Shown: positions 1-5,300 of the stretch, in pieces
Layout of the letters: every line of letters begins with the position of its first letter
Numbering within the stretch: the stretch's first letter is position 1
Source: Gammaproteobacteria bacterium
Lineage (GTDB): Bacteria > Pseudomonadota > Gammaproteobacteria > SG8-11
Direction of reading: 5' to 3'
NCBI GenBank assembly: GCA_016200445.1
Contig: JACQEQ010000286.1
Location: forward strand, 1-6,979
DNA length: 6,979 bases
Made by a program: the position numbers and the translations under genes
Notes under the pieces: generated by a model
What the model was told of the DNA's origin: nothing
Databases searched by the model: none
Seen by the model: only the letters and a program-made list of their open reading frames with translations

Positions 1-1
1 C

Positions 2-895
2 AGCGATGTCGGTCATCGCTGCCGAGGCGCGAAAGTCGCGGACAAAATCATTCCGCTGACTGCGCTATTGAACAACGGCGATGTGGTGGAGATTCTGACG
101 ATCAAGCAAGGTGGCCCGAGCCGCGATTGGCTCAATCCGAATCTTGGATTTATTAAAAGCGCCAAGGCGCGCGACAAAGTGGCGCAGTGGTTCAAACAGC
201 AGAATTACGACGACGATGTGGCGCAGGGCCGTGCGCAGCTGGAAAAAGAATTGCATCGCGTGGGTTTAGGCGAGGTGAATTTCGAGCGCTTGGCGCAGCG
301 TTTCGACTACGGCAAGCCGGATAAATTGTTCGCGGCGGTCGGGCGCGGCGAGGTAAAAGCGTCGCAACTTGCGCATGCGTTGCAGCAAAGCACGCCAGCG
401 GCGGAAGTGACACCGCGCATCGTTGCAGAGCCGCGTCTTGACAAATCGAAATCGAACATTTACATCGAAGGCGAAGGCAATATGCTCACGCATTTCGCTA
501 AGTGTTGTAAGCCGGTGCCGGGTGACGACGTAGTGGGTTACATTACGCGCGGACGCGGTGTAACCGTGCATCGCCGCGATTGTGCTGAGTTCGCGCACTA
601 CCGCATAGATGCGCCGGAGCGGGTAGCTAACGTAACGTGGGGCGTGGCGTCGGAGACGACTTATCCGGTCGATGTCAGCATTGTGGCGTCGGACCGGCAA
701 GGGTTGCTGCGTGACATTACTTCAACGTTGGCGAATGAACGCATCAATGTCACGGGCACGCATTCGATTTCGGATTCTCAATCGAACACTGCGTATATTA
801 CCTTTACGCTGCAAATGAAGGATGTCACGCAGTTGAGCCGGCTATTGTCGCAAATTGGTCAACTGCCGAGTGTAATCAGCGCCAAGCGAGCATGA
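2..895 (+). CDS. relA: RelA-type GTP pyrophosphokinase, C-terminal part (5' end outside window)
   Basis: This is the regulatory half of the ribosome-associated (p)ppGpp synthetase, which makes the stringent-response alarmone from ATP and GTP/GDP. The reading frame is open from base 2, so the synthetase and hydrolase-like domains lie upstream of the window. Numbering from base 2, residues 1-40 are the end of the TGS domain (DVGHRCRGAKV, then PSRDWLNPNLG). Residues about 52-130 are the helical domain. The zinc-finger/RIS domain has the motif FAKCCKPVPGDDVVGYITRG with Cys168-Cys169, then HRRDC with Cys194. A C-terminal ACT domain spans about 225-297. The wording (GHRCRGAKV, PSRDWLN, GYITRGRGVTVHRRDC) matches RelA rather than SpoT, and mazG next door supports this. 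The ACT domain is complete and ends in a TGA that overlaps the next start. The TTG at 68 is an internal Leu codon, not a start. Catalytic activity cannot be judged from this fragment. Confidence 0.95.
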   Translation, partial: SDVGHRCRGAKVADKIIPLTALLNNGDVVEILTIKQGGPSRDWLNPNLGFIKSAKARDKVAQWFKQQNYDDDVAQGRAQLEKELHRVGLGEVNFERLAQRFDYGKPDKLFAAVGRGEVKASQLAHALQQSTPAAEVTPRIVAEPRLDKSKSNIYIEGEGNMLTHFAKCCKPVPGDDVVGYITRGRGVTVHRRDCAEFAHYRIDAPERVANVTWGVASETTYPVDVSIVASDRQGLLRDITSTLANERINVTGTHSISDSQSNTAYITFTLQMKDVTQLSRLLSQIGQLPSVISAKRA

Positions 896-1713
896 GGACC
901 ATGACCCCGATCGACGAATTACTGGCAATTATGGCGCGGCTGCGTGATCCCCAATTGGGCTGCCCGTGGGATCGGGAACAGACGTTCGCCACCATCGTCC
1001 CGTACACCATCGAAGAAGCGTACGAAGTTGCCGACGCGATCGAGCGCGGCGATATGAGCGAACTGAAAGCGGAATTGGGCGACTTGTTATTTCAAGTGGT
1101 GTTTTACGCGCAGATGGCGAACGAGGCGGGGAGTTTTGACTTTAACGCGGTGGTAGCAGGCATCATCGAAAAAATGCTACGCCGTCATCCCCATGTGTTT
1201 GCTGATGCCAAAGTGGGGTCTGTGTCTGAGCAGGCGCAGGCGTGGGAGCAGCACAAAGCACAGGAACGGGCTGAAAAAAATCAGCAGGTCGCTCCGGGGT
1301 TGTTGGATGACATTCCGCGTGCGCTTCCGGCGATGACGCGCGCGATGAAGTTGCATAAACGCGCGTCGCGCATAGGCTTTGACTGGAAGCACGCTGCGGA
1401 TGTGTTGCAAAAATTAGATGAAGAAGTCGAAGAGCTGCGCGTTGAGATTGAAAGCGCTGCGCCGCAGGAACGCATCACCGATGAAATCGGCGACCTGCTG
1501 TTCGTCACTACCATTTTGGCACGCCACAGCGGCGTTGATCCCGAGTCCGCTTTGCGTCACGCCAATGCAAAATTCGAACGGCGCTTCGGGCGCATGGAAG
1601 CTCTCGCCAAGGCGCAGGGACGTGACATTAAAGACTTGAACTTGCAGCAGCAAGACGCGTTATGGGATCAGGTGAAAGCTGAAGAACAGAAGCCCGTAAA
1701 AACGGGTATTTAA
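892..1713 (+). CDS. mazG: MazG nucleoside triphosphate pyrophosphohydrolase
   Basis: MazG hydrolyses (d)NTPs to NMPs and pyrophosphate in the cytoplasm. In E. coli it is linked to nucleotide pool control and to lowering (p)ppGpp during the stringent response. The protein is 273 residues, close to the E. coli length, and carries two tandem all-alpha MazG domains. The N-terminal one has GCPWDREQTF at 23-32, then the metal-binding set E41, E42, E45 with E61xxD64 in ELGDLLFQVVFYAQM. The C-terminal one has E177, E178, E181 with E198xxD201 in DEIGDLLF, followed by ANAKFERRF. All expected acidic ligands are present. The start at 892 overlaps the relA stop as ATGA, implying translational coupling. 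The ATG at 901 gives MTPIDELLAIM, which aligns better with the E. coli N-terminus, but its GAGG lies only 3 nt upstream. The two choices differ by three residues. Confidence 0.96.
   Translation: MRTMTPIDELLAIMARLRDPQLGCPWDREQTFATIVPYTIEEAYEVADAIERGDMSELKAELGDLLFQVVFYAQMANEAGSFDFNAVVAGIIEKMLRRHPHVFADAKVGSVSEQAQAWEQHKAQERAEKNQQVAPGLLDDIPRALPAMTRAMKLHKRASRIGFDWKHAADVLQKLDEEVEELRVEIESAAPQERITDEIGDLLFVTTILARHSGVDPESALRHANAKFERRFGRMEALAKAQGRDIKDLNLQQQDALWDQVKAEEQKPVKTGI
1692..1707. terminator. Weak hairpin at the mazG / HDOD convergent junction
   Basis: CCCGT (1693-1697) and ACGGG (1702-1706) pair around an AAAA loop, with one more G-U pair outside. The stem lies inside the last codons of mazG and is followed by a short AU-rich tract. 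The minus-strand copy has a U-rich loop and no clean U-run after the stem. It may act as a weak terminator for the tightly convergent genes, but the stem is short. Confidence 0.3.
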
Positions 1714-1715
1714 AG

Positions 1716-2603
1716 TTATTGCGCCTGCGCCAAATGCGGCAGGAACACCGATAAGGCTTCGCCGAATTGTTGCTTGGCTTCCTGCAATATTTCCGGCACC
1801 TGGCCGGGTGTCAGATTTAATGCCGTCCAGGCGCGTTGGTCGATATCGGTGCTGTGACTCAGCGTGCCACCGATGCGGCTGGCCTTCGCCAAGCTATTGG
1901 CGAGATAAATGATAGTTGCTTCCAGTTGAAAATTCGGCGCGGCAAACGGATCGTGATGATAGAGCACGGGTTCTGCCAGGCTTTCATGAAGTTGCCAGGC
2001 GAGCAGCAGAGAACCGCCAAGTTGCGCATGATCGAATCCGATAAGTTCACGCTCCGCCACTTCGATAAACTGGTGTGATTTGGCCGCATGCACCATGGCG
2101 GCGCGTGCGCGTTCCGGCAACTTCATGTACATCACCAAATGACCGACATCGTGCAAGATGCCGCAGACAAACAAGCGTTCGCTATGCAGAACTTTGGCGC
2201 GGCTGGCCAGGATGCGCGCAAGGATGGCGCAGTCCAGACTGTGCATCCAGAAGCTGTTCATATTCGCCATATCGATGGGAATTTTGTTAAAGGCTTCGAC
2301 CGCCGACGTGGCTAAGACCAGGTCGCGCAGTTCGCGGCTGCCGATGATGGTGACCGCACGCGACACCGTGTTGATTTTGGCCGGAAACCCGTAAAACGCA
2401 CTGTTTGCAACGTGGAGTAAACGCGCAGTCAGGTTGACGTCTTTGGAAATGATCGAGCCGATTTCGGCGGTGGTGTAGTTGTTGCGCTCGATGAGCTCGT
2501 TGATTTTTACGCAGACCGAAGGCAGCGAAACCAACGTGGTGGTCTCGGCGACAATGCTTGCCATATCCGTCTGAGTTAGCGGTGGTGGTACCGTAGCAGC
2601 CAT
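1716..2603 (-). CDS. HDOD-domain signalling protein (paralogue 1)
   Basis: This is a 295-residue cytoplasmic protein made almost entirely of one HDOD domain, a non-canonical relative of the HD phosphohydrolase fold. HDOD proteins are regulatory and have been linked to cyclic-di-GMP signalling, motility and stress responses, usually without shown enzyme activity. Visible hallmarks are LVSLPSVCVKIN near 24-35, LTARLLHVANSAFYGF near 59-73, SRAVTIIGSRELRDLV near 81-96, H121, the HD pair H151-D152 in GILHDVGH, FDHAQLGG near 190-197 and the double histidine H216-H217 in YHHDP. The Lys usual in HDxGK is His here (HDVGH). No receiver, GGDEF or membrane segment is attached. The start at 2603 has no clear ribosome binding site; Met14 is an alternative and would leave the domain whole. 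It lies 144 nt downstream of the FHA gene and may have its own promoter. It is closely similar to the protein at 5301-6206. Confidence 0.93.
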   Translation of the reverse strand: MAATVPPPLTQTDMASIVAETTTLVSLPSVCVKINELIERNNYTTAEIGSIISKDVNLTARLLHVANSAFYGFPAKINTVSRAVTIIGSRELRDLVLATSAVEAFNKIPIDMANMNSFWMHSLDCAILARILASRAKVLHSERLFVCGILHDVGHLVMYMKLPERARAAMVHAAKSHQFIEVAERELIGFDHAQLGGSLLLAWQLHESLAEPVLYHHDPFAAPNFQLEATIIYLANSLAKASRIGGTLSHSTDIDQRAWTALNLTPGQVPEILQEAKQQFGEALSVFLPHLAQAQ

Positions 2604-2686
2604 GGTTTTATCGTCGCAAGTTCCAATGCTCTAGCGTGGATGGTACAACGCAAAACAAAATCCGCGAAAGACGTTTATATTAATGA

Positions 2687-2731
2687 ATGCTCGGCGAGCA
2701 TAGATAACGTAGCGTCCGTAAGTTGCCGTAA
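2687..2731 (-). promoter_or_regulatory. Palindrome and phased repeats upstream of the HDOD gene
   Basis: The 144-nt gap between the FHA and HDOD genes holds a 15-bp palindrome, ATGCTCG-G-CGAGCAT (2687-2701). Beside it is a direct repeat CCGTAA at 2716-2721 and 2726-2731, exactly 10 bp apart, with a further CGTA at 2708. The arms AAGTT (2720-2724) and AACTT (2730-2734) also form a small inverted repeat. The arrangement looks like regulator sites for separate control of the HDOD gene. The palindrome has no U-run after it on either strand, so it does not read as a standard terminator. No regulator family was recognised. Confidence 0.4.
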
Positions 2732-2747
2732 CTTGTGAAAATATTTG

Positions 2748-3071
2748 TCAAATCTGCGACACGGTTGGCGTGCGGACTTCATCGTCGTAAACACGGAAGA
2801 TACTGCGGCCGATTTGCAGCGCATCGCCGTGTTTTAACGGCGAGTTGCGTATATCGTTGCCGTTGATGCGCGTGCCGTTGGTGCTATTGAGATCTTGCAG
2901 CAAGAGGGCACGACTGCCATCGCCGGCGACCACAAGGGCGTGATGCCCGCTCACCAATGGATCGTCGAGCACAATGTCATTGTCGGCGCTGCGTCCAATC
3001 GTGACTTGGGTTTTGGTCAGCTCAAATTCGTTGGTCGCAACATCGCCGATGGTCAGGAGGAGTTTAATCAT
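2748..3071 (-). CDS. Small stand-alone FHA-domain protein
   Basis: This 107-residue cytoplasmic protein is a single forkhead-associated domain, a module that binds phosphothreonine peptides and usually partners a Ser/Thr kinase. The recognition loops are all visible: G26-R27-S28 in TIGRSADNDIVLDD, the SxxH motif S41-G42-H43-H44, and DLNSTNGTRING with N62, T64, N65 and G66. The common Arg of SRxH is Gly here. Strands cover about 2-97 and the last ten residues look like a loose tail. There is no signal peptide or membrane span. The ATG lies inside the end of the kelch gene (ATGATTAA, 8-nt overlap) and the upstream ribosome site is weak, so translation is probably coupled to the kelch lipoprotein. 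No kinase or phosphatase gene lies in the window, so the phospho-ligand is unknown. Confidence 0.93.
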   Translation of the reverse strand: MIKLLLTIGDVATNEFELTKTQVTIGRSADNDIVLDDPLVSGHHALVVAGDGSRALLLQDLNSTNGTRINGNDIRNSPLKHGDALQIGRSIFRVYDDEVRTPTVSQI

Positions 3072-4185
3072 TACGCTTCGAACTCGATGAGTCAGGTGTT
3101 TTCATTGTAGTAGCCGTGCGGGGAATGCCCAAGTGCCCACGACTATCGGCACGCGCGCGCACCACCGAATTTAGTATTCCAGAATCGCTTACGCCACCGA
3201 CTACGTAAACATCATCGCCATGCACTGCCACTGCCGTGGCGCTGCGGCCAATCGGTAGTGCCGTCGTTAGGCGCCACAAACCAACGTGGCCGCCGTGCTC
3301 GACCGGGGCGAATTCGACGCTGGTTAAACGGTTGCCGCCACTGTGACCGCCCAACATATAGAGATGCTGGCTCAGCGCAAAAGCGGATGCCATGAAACGC
3401 GGTGCGCGCAGGCTGGTTTTTTCCACGTTCCACGCCAACACCTGGCCCCGCTCGCCAATGCGCGTCATTTCGACATCGCCGTAACTCATGCGCTGTGAGC
3501 CTTGCACGTGGCCACCGAGTAAATACAGAGCATCGTGCAGCTGCGTGGCCGAATGAATATAGCGATCCACAACCGCATGTTGGGGTTCTAATTGCCATGG
3601 CGAAAGAGCGCCTTGAGTTGACACTTGAGCGCGCTCGACCGATTTGAGAAACGTGCCGTTGTAACCGCCAATGGCATACAGAGCATCGTGTAATGCCACC
3701 ACCTGCAAGCCACGCCGTGGTGTGGTGAGTGGGCTTGCCGGCTGCCATTCACTCAATTGGCCGTTTGGCAAAATATGTGACTTTTCTACACTTGCGACCG
3801 GAGTATTGTTATCGCCAAGTTCGCCTTGACCACCGCCTAATACGTAGAGGTCGTTGTGTGCAACCACAGCCGCATGGTAAATGCGGCCACTCGGTAACGG
3901 GGTAGTGAACCGCCAGGGTTCTAGCCGGCCGTCAGGCAAAACGTGTGAGACTTCGACTGTGTTGACATAATGGCCGTCGGCATCGACACCGCCCAATGCG
4001 TATAAATAATCGCCGGAGGCCGTCGCTGCCAATGCGCGCCGCGCCGTTTGGAGCGGTTGCTGATCTTCCCACTGATAGTTCCAGGACGCATGATTACAGC
4101 CGGTCAGTAAGGCTAGACAGATCGCGATGTACGCTGACCGTTGAATCGACGCGCTATCGGCGTGAGCGAGGGAGCAGCGAATCAC
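3064..4185 (-). CDS. Kelch-repeat beta-propeller lipoprotein
   Basis: This is a 373-residue exported protein with a lipoprotein signal peptide. A hydrophobic stretch at 18-29 ends in the lipobox L27-T28-G29-C30, so Cys30 should be lipidated. Position +2 is Asn, not Asp, which favours the outer membrane. The rest is six kelch blades, each with a Tyr-x-x-Gly-Gly signature: YALGG (GG 65-66), YVLGG (117-118), YAIGG (173-174), YLLGG (224-225), YMLGG (279-280) and YVVGG (330-331), spaced 51-56 residues. Between them recurs SVE...G.L..W. Six blades suit a closed propeller. Such proteins bind ligands or glycans, and the sialic-acid epimerase NanM is a known six-bladed periplasmic example, but nothing here identifies a substrate. 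The start is GTG with no evident ribosome site, 30 nt after the barrel gene's stop. No in-frame ATG occurs before residue 233. The hydrophilic tail after 350 is rich in Ser and Thr. Confidence 0.88.
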   Translation of the reverse strand: MIRCSLAHADSASIQRSAYIAICLALLTGCNHASWNYQWEDQQPLQTARRALAATASGDYLYALGGVDADGHYVNTVEVSHVLPDGRLEPWRFTTPLPSGRIYHAAVVAHNDLYVLGGGQGELGDNNTPVASVEKSHILPNGQLSEWQPASPLTTPRRGLQVVALHDALYAIGGYNGTFLKSVERAQVSTQGALSPWQLEPQHAVVDRYIHSATQLHDALYLLGGHVQGSQRMSYGDVEMTRIGERGQVLAWNVEKTSLRAPRFMASAFALSQHLYMLGGHSGGNRLTSVEFAPVEHGGHVGLWRLTTALPIGRSATAVAVHGDDVYVVGGVSDSGILNSVVRARADSRGHLGIPRTATTMKTPDSSSSKRND

Positions 4186-4215
4186 GAATAAAGCAGGAAG
4201 GAAGCGTGCTGCGGC

Positions 4216-4809
4216 CTACCACGGCTTCGACATTGAAAAATGATGAGTGATACCAAGCACAAAACCCTTTGAAGTAAGATCTGTCGAGCTCAGGTACTTG
4301 GTCCATTCCACATGGAACGACGTCGACGGCGTACCGAACAATTCCGCACCCACGCCATACGATAAACCGGTTGCGGTGGTAGTGTAAGACAATTTTCCGT
4401 CTGCAAGACTTTCTTCCGTGTAAGTATTGCTTGCACTCGTTAAGCCGACTAAGCCGTACACAGTAATATTCTGCGACGATAACGGCAGGCTGCCGCGCAG
4501 GTATGCGCCGTACATCGAGTCATTCACCACGCTCTCTGTAATGCCGTTGGTTGCGGGATCGCTGGTTTTTTTTGCCGACAAACCGGCGCGCGCTTCAATA
4601 CTTAAATAGGGCGCAAACACCCAGCCGTAGCTGAACATCATATTGTCAAGATCGGCACTGACGTCGCCGGGTGCTATCGAGAATTCGGTGGAGTTTTGAT
4701 AATAACTGGCACCGAAATAGTGATTGGTAGCGGCAGGGCCAGCAGCAAGTGCGTATGGCCCAACACTCAATCCTGCTAACAGTGCAACGGTGCGCGCGAA
4801 GGAGTTCAT
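4216..4809 (-). CDS. Small outer-membrane beta-barrel protein
   Basis: This 197-residue protein has a Sec signal peptide: positive N-region with R6, hydrophobic core, and cleavage likely after ALA at residue 22. The mature part shows alternating amphipathic strands rich in Gly, Tyr and Ser (YFGASYYQ, MMFSYGWVF, YLSIEARAGLS, YGAYLRGSL, TVYGLVGLTS, GLSYGVGAEL, FHVEWTKYL, GFVLGITHHF) and ends in an aromatic residue, Trp. This is the pattern of an eight-stranded OmpA-type porin-like barrel, a general outer-membrane fold without a specific function. The start at 4809 is preferred over in-frame ATGs at 4830 and 4821 because GAGGA lies 5 nt upstream and it gives a normal signal peptide. It is the first gene of the minus-strand cluster, 30 nt ahead of the kelch lipoprotein, so the two may work together at the outer membrane. 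Confidence 0.85.
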   Translation of the reverse strand: MNSFARTVALLAGLSVGPYALAAGPAATNHYFGASYYQNSTEFSIAPGDVSADLDNMMFSYGWVFAPYLSIEARAGLSAKKTSDPATNGITESVVNDSMYGAYLRGSLPLSSQNITVYGLVGLTSASNTYTEESLADGKLSYTTTATGLSYGVGAELFGTPSTSFHVEWTKYLSSTDLTSKGFVLGITHHFSMSKPW

Positions 4810-4976
4810 TGGGGTCCTCATTTTTACCATGCCCGAGAAATAATTTGGCCGGCGCGATGCGACTCGTTAACCGCCAAATCAGACGTTTATGTGTAGCAGC
4901 CGAATTTCAACCTCTGCGTCACGTGGCTGAGTGACATGCGGTTATCGACACAATTTCGGACATATTGAGGGGCGGT
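4810..4976 (-). promoter_or_regulatory. Upstream region of the barrel-kelch-FHA cluster
   Basis: This stretch lies between the terminator of the small membrane gene and the barrel start, so it should hold the cluster's promoter if the terminator works. GAGGA at 4815-4819 (minus sense) is the ribosome site for the start at 4809. ATAAACGTCT (4881-4890, minus sense) also occurs upstream of the HDOD gene. A 5-bp inverted repeat GTCAC (4918-4922) / GTGAC (4931-4935) is present. A TTGAAA hexamer lies upstream but no well-spaced -10 was found. Confidence 0.4.
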
Positions 4977-4984
4977 AAAAAAAT

Positions 4985-5012
4985 ACGGCTGCTTCGGTAG
5001 TGAAGCAGCCGT
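4985..5012 (-). terminator. Strong intrinsic terminator of the 40-residue membrane protein gene
   Basis: CGGCTGCTTC (4986-4995) and GAAGCAGCCG (5002-5011) pair perfectly around a 6-nt loop, with an extra A-U pair outside, giving 11 bp. Read on the minus strand the stem is followed by A, U and then seven U residues (4983-4977), the classical rho-independent form. The stem starts 6 nt after the stop codon of the small gene at 5019-5141, which it would terminate, separating it from the barrel gene downstream. Confidence 0.9.
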
Positions 5013-5018
5013 TAGGAT

Positions 5019-5141
5019 TTAACTCTGATTGGATTGCGCTGGCTGCTTGCTATAGATTTTAGCGACCAAGACGGTGCACAACACAGTAACTAACAACGAA
5101 ATCGAACCGATCATTATTTTCAATACTTCTACCATATCCAT
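5019..5141 (-). CDS. Small 40-residue single-span membrane protein
   Basis: The family is not recognised. The gene encodes 40 residues: a short acidic start (MDMVEVLK), a hydrophobic helix at about 9-27 (IMIGSISLLVTVLCTVLVA), and a polar tail with Lys28, Lys32 and several Gln, Asn and Ser. Charge distribution suggests the N-terminus outside and the C-terminus in the cytoplasm. The ribosome site is near ideal: GGGGAGGAA at 5154-5146 places GGAGG 6 nt before the ATG. A second ATG at 5135 is less well placed. A strong terminator follows the TAA by only a few bases, so this is a complete single-gene transcription unit. Such proteins often act as small subunits or modulators of larger membrane complexes, but no partner is visible. 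An overlapping longer frame on the same strand (5059-5277) lacks comparable signals. Confidence 0.75.
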   Translation of the reverse strand: MDMVEVLKIMIGSISLLVTVLCTVLVAKIYSKQPAQSNQS

Positions 5142-5300
5142 AGTGTTCCTCCCCGTATGTAAGCCAAAGCGCCAGATCAATCCAGCGCAGCGGAAAAACT
5201 AGCACAGCCACGCCGGTACGCCAAGTGCGAGCGTCGCTAATCTTATGACGTAAAAATCCGATGAAGTAACACAACACGTATCGCAGCTGCGCGAGACCTT
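5142..5300. other. Divergent intergenic region between the small membrane gene and HDOD 2
   Basis: This 159-nt gap should hold promoters for both divergent genes. The strong ribosome site for the minus-strand small gene occupies 5146-5154. Several weak promoter-like hexamer pairs exist on the minus strand, for example TTGGCG and TAGTTT with a 17-nt spacer, but none is convincing. CTTATGACG at 5242-5250 repeats the sequence around the HDOD start at 5298-5306. Confidence 0.4.

Noticed and set aside
266..700. 144-codon minus-strand frame opposite relA
   Set aside because: It is an Arg- and His-rich shadow of the clearly conserved RelA frame with no supporting signals.
2617..2625. GGAACTT on the minus strand as a sigma-E -35 element
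   Set aside because: It lies too close to the HDOD start codon for a -10 and leader to fit before translation begins.
2746..2751. Perfect TTGACA on the minus strand at the end of the FHA gene as a -35 box
   Set aside because: No -10-like hexamer occurs at 15-19 nt; the corresponding positions are GC-rich (ACGGCA, CGGCAA).
4810..4830. Upstream in-frame ATGs (4830, 4821) for the barrel gene
   Set aside because: The GAGGA ribosome site lies between them and the ATG at 4809, and starting at 4809 gives a standard signal peptide.
5059..5277. 72-codon minus-strand frame overlapping the small membrane gene
   Set aside because: It has no good ribosome site, an unlikely composition, and runs over the strong RBS and start of the 40-residue frame, which has much better signals.
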